64,000 nt of DNA from Cotesia glomerata (GCF_020080835.1 NC_058159.1:806001-870000); one strand, 5' to 3'; shown: positions 11,622 through 24,865, numbered from the stretch's first letter. Notes: generated by a model not told the origin, from the sequence alone. A program made the numbers and translations.

Positions 11622-12132
11622 GTGTAAAAAACAGTCGTCTTAAAATTGTTGCTTGTTTAAGATCTTAAATGTGACACAAACCAAGACTATTTTAAGACTG
11701 TTTTAAGACGCCAGAAAAAAAATTCTGAGAGCAGATTTTTGAAATTTGGTTCTCGAATTTGTTATGAAAATAAATAAATAAATTAATTTTTAAACATTTT
11801 TTAGACGATTTTACGACTTTTTAACCGCAAAATTTTTGAGTAAGATGTTTTTAAATTTAATTTAAAATTGTTGAAAAATTATTATTCGATAATTTTAAAA
11901 CTTTTTTAAGACGTTCCGTTTTAATGTTCCGGGGCTCTGTCTCTGTTAGCTCATCTTAAAATAGTCTCTTAATTTGTTTTTAAGACTATTTTAAAATCAT
12001 TTTAAGACAATTTAAAGACGCTCCATAATAATTTTCCTGAGCTGTCACTGTAATATTATCTTAAAATAGTCTGACAATTTTAAAATATTTTTTTAAAGAT
12101 TTTTTTTAAGACTATTTAAAAATTTTTTAGAA
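11622..12132 (+). repeat. Dispersed repeat F9, copy 1
   Basis: About 500 bp matching 30336-30847, including TGTTTAAGATCTTAAA, ACGTTCCG, CCGGGGCTCTGTC and AAAGACGCTCCATAAT. The interior is dominated by repeated TTTTAAGAC and CTTAAAATAGTC motifs. A short related piece lies near 13000-13055. No TIR or coding sequence recognised. Confidence 0.75.
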
Positions 12133-13062
12133 TGAGTCTGCGTAAAAGTTGACAAGTTAAACAATTGAAAAGGAAATAAAAGCAATGCGACTTGAATGTC
12201 ACAGCTCAGCGGTAAAGATAATGCGTAAAATTGTGACCTTTATTAATGGATGAAGGATCATTAACGAGTGATTGAGCCACGACAGATCTGCAATACTGTC
12301 GGTAATCCTTTATGTATGTCAGAACCGTTGGCATGTTCATTGAAAATATGATGGATAGTTTCACATGATGCCAATACCGTTGACAGTCGAGGATTGAAGC
12401 GTTTCCATAACGTACTATACACATTTCACACCTACACTGATTCCATATATTTCTCATTAGTTATTACGACGATGAATCTGTCAAAAAAAGTAGTGCCAAT
12501 AATAAATAAATAAATTATTAACTGGTGTATTTTGTATTTGTATTTAAATCGGGACAAAGTTACAAAGCCGGATTGATTAATTAATTTTTGGTCTCCTGGC
12601 ACAAATGAACAAATAAATAATAAATTTTATTGTGTCGCCTTCCGTAAGCGGCTTACTCTAAAAAAAACCGGATTAATATACGAATAACCAGTTTCTCATT
12701 TGTTTTATTATCTCATTTATTTTGTGTATCTATTTGAATTTTTCGGATGCACCCTGTTTTTCCTGAGAAAAACCTTTTCGACTCAGTGAACATTTATACA
12801 TCAAAGAGAATAGTTTGTTCGATCCTCGAGCTCGAGGGTGCGATTCAGCGTAAAATCGTGCATGCCAAGTTGCTTTTTTTAAACCAAAATACTTTTACAT
12901 TTTTATAGGTACACATTATTTACATATACGTACTAAAAAAAAAAAACATTTTTCGTATTCGGAATCAAGATTTTAGACCAAGGATTAAAATAGGAACATT
13001 ATTATGGAGCGTTTTTAAATAGTCTTTAAAAAATCTGAAAGTAGTCTAAAAATTTTTTAGCA
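12133..13062. other. Unassigned A+T-rich DNA
   Basis: No supported gene. An 83-codon minus-strand open frame (12206-12457) has no family motif and no copy in the window. The last 60 bp hold a piece resembling F9. Confidence 0.4.
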
Positions 13063-13758
13063 CACAGAAAGAATAATTTCTTGACTGGAGAACAAAATTC
13101 TTGGCTTAAAAAAATTTTCAGGTGCCTGAAGAAAGACCGAAGTTGTGTTGGCTGAAGTAAAAATTTTTCAAGAAATTCTATTCTTGGTGGAAGTAATTTT
13201 TTCTAAATTTCAATTATCATAAATACTTGATACAATAAATTTTTATATTTGATCGAGATTTTTAGATACTTCAGGGAAGCAGCGCCACCTACTTCAGCTG
13301 AGAAACAAATTTTCTCACCTTGAGAAAATTTTTCTCGAGAATATTTGATACCTATTTTATATTATTTTATCGTGCAATTATACATGTTGAATGAAAAAAA
13401 ATCATGAAATTATTTGATCTTCCCACTTGACTGTTAATCAATAAAAATATTAATGAAAATTTACTTTTATATTTATATTTAATTTTTTGAAGCAAGAGAG
13501 AAATTTTCTCAAGACAAGAAAATTTACTTCTATCAAGAACTAAATTTTTTGGAGCTTCGAGGCTGAATTTTCTCAAAACAACAAGATTTTCTTGACTTAA
13601 ATAAATTTTCTTGGATCAAGATAGGCATTTCTTAAAATAAGACAATTAATTTTGTTGAAATAAGTGAAATTTCTTGTCAAAAAAAAATTTTTTTTTTTGC
13701 TTAAGAAAATAATTAGGAAGAAAAATATTTTCTGGGCTTGTGAACCTTTTTTTCTGTG
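13063..13758 (+). mobile_element. Element F5, short form
   Basis: Begins CACAGAAAGAATAATTTC and ends TTTTTTTCTGTG. Shares its full length with the copies at 20793, 32371, 42934 and 53949. The interior repeats AAGAAAATTT and CTTGA motifs and carries one CTCF-like core (GCGCCACCT, 13282-13290). Only one internal unit is present, unlike the duplicated long forms. The 69-codon frame at 13367-13576 resembles a frame in the 21.4-kb copy because the DNA is repeated, not because of coding selection. Confidence 0.85.
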
Positions 13759-15389
13759 GATTTGTCGCTGAAAATATTTTTATATAAAGCCCAATATGGT
13801 CTAGAAAACATTAACTCGTTAGCTATACTGTTAAAATTGTTCTGCTTTAGCGATTTATTTTTGTCTAATGGAATAACATTATCTAATTTATTTTTGACAG
13901 TATGAAATGTTAGTATAAAATAACTCTCCTGGCATTCATTCTATTCCCTGTCACTAGAATTAAACACTGCTGTAGCGGAAAATAAATCCCGTTATTAAAA
14001 GCTGAATTTAGAAAATTTAACGAAGAAAATATGTCAATTATCCGCTTCTCATATAAAAATAGAAAAAAGATAAAGACATTGCAAAGGATATCAATATGAA
14101 CAAGTCTAGAATAAGTACTCGGTGTCTTACTGGATAACTAATGTCACTATTCGGAGTGGAAAACAGAGCCGATATTTTTTCCTGATCGCAGTACTAACCA
14201 TTTTTCTATAACGCTTAAAGATCGCGAGTAACGTCCATGGATTTTATCTTAATCGGCCATTCCAATAAATACAACTCTAACGATTCGATTAAATCGAAAT
14301 AAATATATACTTCCAGTCTTTATATTCATTTCCATTCGAAAGAGGTAAGTAAGAGTATAATATCGTTCAATTTTATTAATAATAATAATAATTATTATTA
14401 CTGAACAAAATCAATAGTGAACGTTAAAAATTAGAGAGTTCGTAACTTGGTCATTTAATTTAATATTATAATTATTTTAATTATAAACTTGAGTTATTCT
14501 GAATAAATAAACATAAATTAAAGAGAAAACGTCGCGATATTATCTTATTTATTAATGAGTTGTGAATTCAATTAAAGGCGGGAAAATATATTAATGGAGA
14601 AACTAATTGATTGACTGACTAATTATTATTTTCTCTTGAGCTGGTTGCTCGTTTGCTGTTTAGCTTGTCGGTTGTCGCTTTTACGTAAAAAATAACCCTT
14701 TATATTTATGTTGTAGCTGTAGAATAAGCCCCGTAGGCCAGGGGATAGGGATCCTGTCGACGAGGCACCCATTATTGCGTCGCTCGACGACGTTCGCGCA
14801 CGACCATCACGATTTATCGTTTAGTTGTTTTATTGGCCTGCCGTTACCAGAGGTTTCCGCGTTCGCGTTAACGTTAGCGTTAGTTTTGCCGACCACATCC
14901 TACGTCCGACGATATTTGGGTTATCGGAGTGGAGATAACCAGGAAAGCATATTTAAAAAGAAATTTTTAAGCCAGTAAAACATTACTAAAGAGGACATTT
15001 GTCTCAATGTACGTTTGACAGTATTATTATTTATGGAACGGGCTTTTGACAATAATCCCCTAAATCATATCACATTTATGTGCTTATTAATACTACGATA
15101 GTGAAAACTCGAGTGATATATAACTGCATTATTGAAGAATATATTATATTGTAATTTACAATTTTTTTAAAGACTTTTAGGGATTTATTTATGTATTTAT
15201 TTCGTTGGAAAAGACCCAATTGCCAAAAGACAATGATAAGGTCACATAATTGTTATGTCGGACTCAACGTTCGACATTTTTATTTTATAACAAATAGAAT
15301 TTAATTATTCATCGATAATTTTATGTTTTTACAACTAATTACATACATTTACTTTTATTATTAAATTTTTTTTCTGTAGAATTCTAGAT
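13759..15389. other. Unassigned DNA with a small CpG-containing patch at 14740-14940
   Basis: Mostly A+T-rich. From 14740 to 14940 the composition becomes richer in G+C, with many CG dinucleotides and the variant repeat GTTAACGTTAGCGTTAG. A 67-codon frame (14775-14978) overlaps it without a recognisable domain. It could be regulatory or a short exon. Nothing decides between these. Confidence 0.35.
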
Positions 15390-16376
15390 AAGGTAAAAGC
15401 CCCAATTATTGACGGGGGTCTAAATATTGACACCCTAAATTATTTTTAAATATATTAAATTATCTGTAATAAGAATAACGATCAAATAGATTTTTATTAA
15501 ATTCTAATTAATTAAAAAATTGAAAAAATCACATTCAGTTCAAAATATTAAATATTAATTATTAAAAAAAAATAAAGTTTGCACCAGTTCATCAAATCAG
15601 CTTACGAGCGTCTATTTTCTTAACAACTTTGGTTAGAAAAGTATTTTTTTTAACTGCCGAGTTTAAATTAATTTTTTCATGTAATTATATGATCTATTTT
15701 TTTTTTAATTAACAATATATGAAATATTTATAAAATTAAATAATCGAAATTAATTGTATGCTTTATGATATTTAAATAATGGGAGTCAATAACTAGTTCA
15801 TAATTTTTATAGTGAATCCCATATTGACAGCCAGTCGACAGCGCTATGACGCCTTTTTTTTAAGTATAAAATACGTTATATACGCGATTATATTCAAGGC
15901 TTTTAACTGTCAAATAACTCGGCGTGTTTTAGTGTTAAATGAGTTTTTAAATAAATTGTTATATTTTTCATAATAATTATTCATTCATAGAAATTATTAT
16001 TAATTAACTTTAATAATATTGATTACTTTATATCAAGTTTTTGATATTTAAATAACAATATAACCAAATGATTCGACGCATGTGCAGTAGGGGCGTCAAT
16101 AATTGGGGTTACGGTACGTCAATAATTAGATCAATCAGTTTTTTAACCCGTCAATAATTGGTGTATCCGGATCATATATTTAATTATTTAAAATTAATTA
16201 GTAAATATCACTGATTATCATTTTAAAAAAAGAAATTGATTAGTTAAAACATTACTGAAGACATTACCACAAACAAAATTCATCGATATTTATATTTGAT
16301 TGCTTAAAAAAAATGAAATCATAACTTTGTCTCTTATAGCGTCAATAATTGGGGCTTTAACTTAAACTTTACCTTA
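15390..16376. mobile_element. TIR element F12 with repeated GTCAATAATTGG motif
   Basis: Left end AAGGTAAA then AGCCCCAATTATTGACG. The right end carries the inverse of both, with an extra 11 bp between them. Within the element GTCAATAATTGG or a close variant recurs (about 16096, 16125, 16148) and further TCAATA/TATTGAC forms occur near 15785 and 15827. About 990 bp, A+T-rich and without a coding frame. Only this copy is in the window, so mobility is inferred from the TIRs. Confidence 0.65.
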
Positions 16377-19300
16377 CTATTTTTTTTTTTTAAAGAAATT
16401 ATTTTAAAAATATTTATCGGTTTATCTGGGTCGAACAGTAAATAATAATTTTATGACCCGAGCAAATAAAAAAATAGTTTTCTTATCTAACTACGACTCG
16501 GAAAATTCCCACATTTAGTTGGGCCCGACTACATTAAGGGATTTGAGTCTGAGAAAATACCCTAATACCCTAAACACAAACTACCTCAACAGCTATTAAT
16601 TAATAATCATAGAAATCTGCCTATAAAAAATGTAAATATTGTAAATAGATGTAAGATAAACATAGTTTATAAGAAGTCGAATTAAGTTAACCACAACATA
16701 ACGAAACCTAAATAGGGTTTTTTACCCACTTTTCCCTAAGTAGTCACAAATATCAAATAAATACATATACATACTGTTAACATCAATTTATATAGAAATC
16801 TAAAATAAGTTAAAGCCCAACGATGGACCAGGAATTATTAATTAAAGATTTATAAACTGATTATAATTGTTAAATGTTACTGGAAAAATAGTAAGAATCA
16901 ATAAAATATATATATAAAAAAAACCCGGAAAACTGTCGTCGTATCGCTCTCGTTGTCCTGACGTCCTAGTGTTAACATCGAAAAAGTTTTTGTAAGTTTC
17001 AATGAAACCACGCGTCAAATTCAAAAAGAAATTGTTAGTGAAATAAATTTAAATTATGTAAAGAAACGGTAACAATGATATTTAAGTAAGTCCTTAATTA
17101 AGATTTTTATGTTTGTTTTAATAATTCAAATCTTTGTATTAAAATTTTATATTTTATTTATTAAATTGAATTAATTTTTCTTATACTATAACTTCAACCT
17201 CTTCCCATAAGCTTCAGATCCTTATCTATGAGCCTAACGGCTAGGATAAAAATAATTAAATATTAGTTGCGTTTTCGACGTAACATAATTTTACATTTGA
17301 TACATAATATATAATTTTTATAAATACTTGTTTAGTTACAAAATAGATTGTGGACTTAGGTACAATACCTTTTGATTAATTTACAATTTTGTGACTAACA
17401 TTACGGAGGAGACGGCGGCCAAAGACCATTTATTAAATAATTAATAACAATCAGTAAATTAAATTAAATAATCGCAGAATTACATTATAAGGTTCACTGA
17501 AAAATAATGAAAATTAAAAAAAATTTTAAAAAAGTCAAAATGAAAAAGTCAAAGTGAAAATTTTGTCCAAATTTTAATATGAGCACAGTATTGGTGAATA
17601 ATAATAAATAATAATGTCGATTACAAAACGTAATTTTGAAAAAAATTGTTTAAGAGACGAACTGATGGATTATTTTTAAATTTAAAAAATACAATAATTA
17701 ATTATTTATCTGCATGTAAGTTTTAAAGCTCAAACTTGGAAAATTCATTTGATTCGGCAAAATTCTTCAAATAATCCTAAAAAATTTGCAATATAACAAT
17801 TATTTTTTACGAGATTATTTAAACCATTTAATTTGTTTATCTTAGTGGATATATAATATTTATTTACTTAGATTATTATCATTTATTTTTAGTTATAAAT
17901 TAAATTTTATTTCTGTTGAGAACGTGATTCTAGAAATATATTTTTAAAAATAAAAAACAGCCAATTATTCAAAAATTAATCTATCCCAAAACTAGGTCGG
18001 TAATTAAATTGAAATTGAGATACAGAAATATATTCTATTTTACGTGATTACTTATTCATTACAATGATGGAAAAAAATAAATACGAAATAAATTTGACCT
18101 TTTATAAACGTTCAAATCCAACATTATTAATATGTGTAATTTCATTAAACCAATTAAAAATAAAAAATAGTATATTATTTTTATAGATATTCTGTCAAAA
18201 TGTTACTTTTAAATTTAACATCACAATAAATTTTACATAGAAAGATAAAACGTTTTATAATTTTACCTAAACTCGTGTGACCTTATTTAAAGATGATTAA
18301 TTAAATTATCTAGTTATTTAAAATGTTCTTTATCTCATCCTATCAGTGATTACTAATTTAGATTTGTTAAATCGGTAGAATTCATGATAAATATTCATCA
18401 GTTGCGGCATTCGATGCATTCTTAAATATTTCCTTCAAAAATAGAAGTCCTTAAAAATTTTAAAGTAAATTTGGCTTGATAATTTAAAAATAATTTTTTT
18501 AATAATAAAAATAAATAATTTTTTTTTCTATCTAACGAACTGTTAAAATAATTCCTTGCGCAGATATTTACCAAAAGCAGACAAATATTTTTATCATAAT
18601 TTTGACGGGATGAAAAATGCTTAAAAGTCTGACCATTGAGCTCTTGAGTCTTTCATTCTTTCTTTGAAACTTTATTGTTAACAATAGTCAACACTTTTTC
18701 AAACAGCAAAAAATGAATATAATGTCCGTTCCATCTCGGTAGCCGACTTGACCCATTTTACCCGACGAAAATAAACTAAAATAAAAGAAGAAAATAATAT
18801 CTTGGAAATAGTGTTTCATTCTACCGAGTTTCCCTCATTTAACTCGTAATGTACGATGCATTAAAAATTATTATACCTATTGAAACTGAAATATGTAAAA
18901 AAGTTAGAGGACATGTCTGGACAAAAAATTTTAAGTTAAACAAATTATTTTTGCCTTGACATTACTAGAAACGCTTTTAAGCTCAACAATCCACCTCTCG
19001 CATTAATAATTCTACGACTAAAAGAAGAAAAATTAAAAAAAAAAAGTAAAAAGAGTATGACTCTTAAATCTTTACAACCAGAACAATTGTGCTCTCTTGC
19101 TAAGAGCGTGAATACCGGTTGTAACCTTAGTAGTAGTGTCTTATGCATGTCAGACTTGGAAGTAAGGCATGACTCCTGAACACATCTAAACAGACAAACA
19201 GACAGCTAGACAGATAGTTATTTACATATCCTTTCAACTCAAATATATTTTAGGTCTGTCACTTATGTCTACACGAGCATAAAAAAGGATTAAAATATTG

Positions 19301-19637
19301 TTTCATGTAAATCAACAAATTTCATCCGTTGGTTGCTCCAGTCTGTATCGATACGTGTCTCCACGTATGTAGGTGTATGCAGTGAAAGAGGAAGGGAAGA
19401 CTGAACGATAAAACTGAGAAAAAAAAGACTCGTAGCTTCAAATGCATCTGTTTTTTTTTTTACTTTTTAGCGTTTTTTTTTTTTTTTTGAAAAAAAACTA
19501 CTTGAGAAAAGTAATTACAGTGAAAAAAAATTAATTTGATTTGAAAAAAATTTTTTGAACCGAGAAAATAATACAAAATTTTTGAATATTTTGAAAAATA
19601 TTACAAAAATTAGTTATAGAAACATCTATTAAATAAA
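16377..19637. other. Unassigned A+T-rich DNA
   Basis: About 3.3 kb with no gene, RNA or repeat copy recognised. Short simple-sequence stretches (ATAT near 16905, CAGACAAACAGACAG near 19191) occur. Confidence 0.45.
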
Positions 19638-19993
19638 TTATCAATTAAGAAATGACCTTGTATCTTGTGAACTCTTGACATTTTTAAAGAAATAAGCTCA
19701 TTCTGATGTTATACTCATCAAGACCTTTCATTTGAGTACCCACATCAATTTTTCATATATTTAGGTATTTTATATATATGTATATATGAAAAATATATCA
19801 AAAATGCATGTGGGTACTCAAATGAAAGCTCTTGATGAGTGTAACATCAGAACGATCTTATATCTTTAAAAACATTGATAGTTAAGAAAGTACAGTGCAA
19901 TTTAACAAATGTCATTATTTATCAAAGCAAAATTTTATTTATTTATAGTTCACAAAAGTCACAGCAGTCACATAGTGACTGCAAAGTTGCTAG
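19638..19993 (+). mobile_element. Helitron-like H2, copy c, single unit
   Basis: Carries one palindromic unit (arms around 19690-19755 and 19800-19865). It ends with a perfect 8-bp hairpin, GCAGTCACATAGTGACTGC (19964-19982), then seven bases, then CTAG (19990-19993) followed by T. This is the clearest Helitron-type 3' end of the H2 family. The left boundary is approximate. Confidence 0.75.
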
Positions 19994-20792
19994 TAATACT
20001 AGAATTAATAAAATTCCTCATTCCAATAATTTGGAATTCCAAAATTACGTATCATAGATGATGTAATTTAATTATCTCGGGTTGAATATTTAACATAATT
20101 TTTTTTTTTTCTACAAAATGAACAATTTTTCACTGCAGAGCAATCATTTTATTAAAAAATTTTCCGTTAAAATTTCTAATACTCACCTTCTTACTTCAAA
20201 GGACTTTATTAAAACTCAGTGGTCGTTCGAAATAATAGTGTCCATTTAAACAATTTGGAAGAAAAGTTGTAGTGGACATTTAACTTCCCTCCTTTTCTAG
20301 CGGTTATATACTTTAGTAGTGAATATAGCGCAGTAACAGTAATATCAGATAATTTTCAGGTAGCAAACATAGCGAGAAACTGCATAATCGTCGTTTCCAG
20401 GTGGCAATAGAGTGGTTGAACTGCGCGTGACTCGTTGGACCGCATGACCCATTAGGCAATGAGCGTTCACGCGTCCCATGACTATATGTACTCTACGATT
20501 ATCGTACGTATTAGCCTGCCAATAACATTAGCTCGTATACATTAGTGCCCACTCATCCTTTCGTTAAATTTATAAACACATTTCCGGTGCAAGCTTAACA
20601 CTTATTTAAATATTATTATGTGTTTGTGCATATATACCCGTTTATAAATACTCGGTTTAGTTGCTTACTAACGTGTCAAACAGATGCCATTAATTCTTAG
20701 GTACACTTGAACTATGAATTTCAAATTTAATGTTGAATAGTTGTTTTAATTTCACCAGAGCAGCTCATTTCTTTTCAGTCGATTCGCGAGTA
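19994..20792. other. Unassigned DNA
   Basis: No gene or repeat copy recognised. 20400-20560 is somewhat richer in G+C than its surroundings. Confidence 0.4.
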
Positions 20793-22585
20793 CACAAAAA
20801 AAAAAGGTTCACTTGAGCCAAGAAAATATTTTTCTTCCTAATTATTTTCTTGAGCGAAAAAAACTTTTTTTTGACAAGAAATTTTACTTATTCCAACTAA
20901 ATTAATTCTCTTGCTTTAAGAAATACGTATCTTGATCCAAGAAAATTTATTTAAGTCAAGAAAATCTTGTTGTTTTGAGAAAATTCAGCCTCGAGCTCCA
21001 AAAAATTTAGTTCTTGATAGAAGTAAATTTTCTTGTCCTGAGAAAATTTCTCTCTTGCTCCAAAAAATTAAATATAAAGATAGAAATTAATTTTCATTAA
21101 TATTTTTATTGATTAATATGTCAAATGGGAAGATCAAATACTATTTCATCATTTTTTTTTATTCAATATGTACAATTGCACGCTAAAATAATATAAACTG
21201 GGTATCAAATATTCTCGAGAAAAATTTTCTCAAGGTGAGAAAATTTTTTTCTCAGCTAAAGTAGGTGGCGCTGCTTCCCTAGAGTATCTAAAAATTTTGA
21301 TCAAATATAAAAATTTATTGTATCAAGTATTTATGATAATTTGAATTAAGAAAAAATGACTTTCACCAAGAATAGAATTTAAAGAAAAACGTATCTTGAT
21401 CCAAGAAAATTTATTTAAGTCAAAAAAATCTTTTTGTTTTGAGAAAATTCAGCCTCGAGCTCCAAAAAATTCAGTTCTTGATAGAAGTAAATTTTCTTGT
21501 CCTGAGAAAATTTCTCTCTTGCTCCAAAAAATTAAATATAAAGATAGAAGTAAATTTTCATTAATATTTTTATTTATTAACATGTCAAATGGGAAGATCA
21601 AATACTATTTCATCTTTTTTTTTCATTCAATATGTATAATTGCACGCTAAAATAATATAAAATGGGTATCAAATATTCTCGAGAAAAATTTTCTCAAGGT
21701 GAGAAAATTTTTTTCTCAGCTGAAGTAGTTGGCGCTGCTTCCCTAAAGAATCTAAAAATCTTGATCAAATATAAAAATTTATTGTATCAAGTATTTATAA
21801 CTAGCTGTTACTCGCCCGCTCCGCTGGGCGCTTTATAGAATTGCATTTTTAGATCTAGACTTGAAATTTAATTAGAGTATTGTTTCGACTTGCACAGATT
21901 CCAAATTCTATGGAATTGGCATTCACCTTTAATCCATGTAATTATTCTAGCTAATATTCATTGTAACTTTCAATGTGCAGTCATTATAACATTCCCGTGT
22001 CTTTCTTACAAAAATTAATAATAATTGATATGAAAAAAAAATTTGTAATGAGCATTGAAAGTTTCAGTTAAAGAAATTGCAGGTCTCATAAGTGAAGAAA
22101 TCTGCCTAGTATATAAACATAACAAATAGAATTAAAAAATTTATTTTAAACAAATGACAATCGAATAGAATAAATTTAGTTACAATAAAAATTCATTATT
22201 TCTAAGTCAAAAAAATATAGCTTCCGGATAAGTAATCACCAACATATCATTTACTAAAACCTTCTCCGAAACACGTTGCATCTTATGGTATAAGTATTAT
22301 TCCGATCGGTTCAGTAGTTTTCGCAGTATAACCGGACAATAAAACCGGCTATCCATTTATTAGTATACATATATAAATTATTATACTATTATTAGTATAG
22401 CTATAAATTTATTGTATCAAGTACTTATGATAATTTGAATTAAGAAAAAATGACTTTCACCAAGAATAGAATTCAAAGAAAAATTTTTACTTCGGCCAAC
22501 ACAACTTCGGTCTTCCTTCAGGCACCCGAAAAATTTTCTTGAGCCAAGAATTTTGTTCTCCAGTCAATTAATTTTCCTTTCTGGT
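20793..22585 (-). mobile_element. Element F5, long form, interrupted by Helitron H1
   Basis: Reads as the reverse complement of F5 at 13063. Starts CACAAAAAAAAAAGGTTCAC and ends near TTTTCCTTTCTGG. It has a direct internal duplication of about 464 bp: TATCTTGATCCAAG occurs at about 20927 and 21391, and the CTCF-like core at 21263-21271 and, with one mismatch, at 21727-21735. Helitron H1a is inserted at 21801-22400. A short stretch around TTTATTGTATCAAGTA is present on both sides of the insertion. Confidence 0.85.
21801..22400 (-). mobile_element. Non-autonomous Helitron H1, copy a
   Basis: On the minus strand it ends with hairpin CGCCC-AGCGGAGC-GGGCG, eight bases, then CTAG before a host T. 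It starts near TATACTAATAA with the conserved block ACTGAACCGATCGGAAT just inside. This matches H1 copies at 28307, 34745 and 62236 and the Helitron rule (TC start, hairpin, CTRR end, A/T insertion). The 5' terminus is altered by a small duplication of TTATTAGTATA. No helicase sequence is present. Confidence 0.88.
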
Positions 22586-22802
22586 TATAAAAAGCAGTCA
22601 GGATACAAAATTCATGATCAAAAAATTCACTTTATTAATCTATTAATTCCATAATATTCCATACCTTGGACATTTTTACTTCGTTATTAACTGTGTCATG
22701 TGAAAAAATAATTTTTAATCTACTTTAAAGAAATCATTGTATTAAAGGATTTTAACAAATTTCAAAGTTTAAATAAGGTTCACCATTCAATTTTTAATAT
22801 GA

Positions 22803-22983
22803 CTAGAATCCAAATTTGCGCGCGCAAGCGCGCGCCTCATATTTATGGTCATGATATATTTATGTGTAGTTTATGTATATTATATTCACTTTCAACCAAT
22901 CAGAATGAGAATAAATATTTTCAACCAATCACATCACGAATAAATTGGTTTCACATACATTTCATCTCAATTTTATTATGGGA
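22803..22983 (-). mobile_element. Helitron-like H3, tandem unit 1
   Basis: On the minus strand: starts TCCCATAATAAAATTGAG and ends with the GC-rich hairpin GCGCGCGCTTGCGCGCGC, eleven bases, then CTAG before T. The length is 181 bp. It sits between a host A (22802) and T (22984), as expected of Helitron insertion. The 68-codon frame 22799-23005 crosses it and is not a gene. Confidence 0.75.
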
Positions 22984-22993
22984 TTTTATATTT

Positions 22994-23174
22994 ACTAGAA
23001 TTTAATTTACGCGCGCAACCACGCGCCTCATATTTATTGTCATGATATATTTGTGTGTCGTTTATGTATATTATATTCACTTTCAACCAATTAGAATGAG
23101 AATAATTATTTTCGACCAATCACATCACGAATAGATTGGTTTCACATACATTTCATCTCAATTTTATTATGGGA
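22994..23174 (-). mobile_element. Helitron-like H3, tandem unit 2
   Basis: Near-identical to unit 1, with a slightly damaged hairpin (GCGCG/CGCGC with CAACCA between). Separated from unit 1 by about 10 bp, and directly abutting unit 3. Confidence 0.75.
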
Positions 23175-23176
23175 TA

Positions 23177-23355
23177 CTAGAATTTAATTTGCGCGCGCAA
23201 GCCGCGCCTCATATTTATTTTCATGATATATTTATGTGTCGTTTATGTATATTATATTCGTTTTCAACCAATCAGAATGAGAATAAATATTTTCAACCAA
23301 TCACATTACGAATAAATTGGTTTCACATACATTTCATCTCAATTTTATTATGGGA
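23177..23355 (-). mobile_element. Helitron-like H3, tandem unit 3
   Basis: Third near-identical unit. At the junction with unit 2 the plus strand reads GGGA-TA-CTAG, so the TC start of one unit and the CTAG end of the next are separated only by the A/T pair. The right end is GGGA at 23352-23355, followed by T. Confidence 0.75.
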
Positions 23356-24865
23356 TCCTTGAAATATAACTCAAAAAAGGGGACATTAATTAATCCAGGA
23401 AAAAAATTTTCTGACATAGTCTGATTGAAGTTAATCCAGTCATACACAGCTGTATAAGGTTATAAATGAGAATAAAAAATAAATTGTTACTTTTTATAAA
23501 TTTTATAAAAAATGGGTCAATCAATTTTTATATTATTTTAAACAAAACTTAGTTAAAGAGTTGATTAAATTAAATTAAATAAAAAGAGGTGAGGTGTTTA
23601 AGAGCGTAAAAAAGAGTGGAACAAAAATTTTTAGTATTTTTAGCTTTAAAAGTTTTAAAAAATGTAATATAAATAATAAAAAAAATTTTTTCACAGTACT
23701 TTGACATACTTGTCATCATTGCAGTAGGTTGCCATCAATTAAATAAAAATGCGTGACAAATTTTCCAAGAGTCGTTATCCTGAGCGTAACTTGCAGACGA
23801 GGTTAATCCGTTCGAAAATCAACGCAGTGGTAGAGTTACGATTGCGGAAGTCCACAGACCGCTGGCCAACGAACACGCCTAGAACCCCCGAGAGTGGAGT
23901 GGTAGTATAGTCGAGTCTCATTAGCGCCGTTGGATCCCGGGCCAAGTCAAACAACGAGCGTCGCCGCAGTCAGGACACCCTTTCTCTTTATTTTTATTCG
24001 CTAAACGTTCAGATTAACGTCCACAAGCATTTTTTTTCGAATTTGTAAATAAATCAACAAGGTATATCATTTTCCGAGTAGCCATTCATTGTTTGACCCA
24101 ATGAAAAAGGTTTTGCGATTAGATTTTTAGGTAAAATCTCGAGAAGTAAAGGGAAATTTTAATCAAAACAGCAAAAGTCGTAATCATTAATTATTAATTT
24201 AATTTTTATGACTATAATTAAGCAAGAACTCACCTTCTATATTGGGCGTTCTTTGTCTATTATCAAACTGCAAAGTTTCCTGATTAACATTTATATTTAA
24301 TAAGCCAATAATAAGCCATTTGTGAGCCTCTAAGTGTAAATTTAAAAATTCAATGGTGAAGTAATCTTCTTAGGGATTGTAAGGTTATTAAAGTAAATTA
24401 TACATTCATACAGAGAATAAGTTACTGGAGAGATATTAGCCAGTGGACAAAGTTTTCTTGCTTTGAGAATTACAGCCAAAGCAAGAGGAGAAACTTAATC
24501 AGTAATGAGGTAGATGTCATAAATGGACTTTTCAAGCAATTTTTACCCAATTGAAAAGCTAATTCTCTGTTACTAGTCATTCAGCCGATATAAACACGCA
24601 TGTCTTTGATTCCAGCTTTTAGCTTGAAGCAGACGGGTAGTTCAAGCCAGCATTTTTGTTTCCTTATGGTACCACGTATGAAAAAAACTTTGATAAACGT
24701 GATAGTCAATGGATAACACGATCAAAAGAGGGAGTTGTTCAACTGCATGAAAATTTAAAGGAGAATAAAAATAATCTAGATAAGAAAATTGAATAATTCT
24801 TGCTTTTTGCAATATTTCTGATAAATTAATAAATTATGGTACATTTTATATCGTGAAGAGTTCAA
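23356..24865. other. Unique DNA with a GC-richer island at 23750-24000
   Basis: From about 23770 to 23985 the sequence becomes distinctly richer in G+C and CG dinucleotides (for example GGATCCCGGGCC and GAGCGTCGCCGCAGTC), then returns to A+T-rich DNA. No open frame of useful length covers it. Such an isolated, non-repetitive island could be a promoter or a non-coding first exon, but no core promoter element can be assigned confidently. Confidence 0.4.

Noticed and set aside
21396..21650. 84-codon frame similar to one at 13367-13576
   Set aside because: Both lie in F5 copies. The similarity is DNA repeat homology and the other copies are not open in this phase over the same extent.
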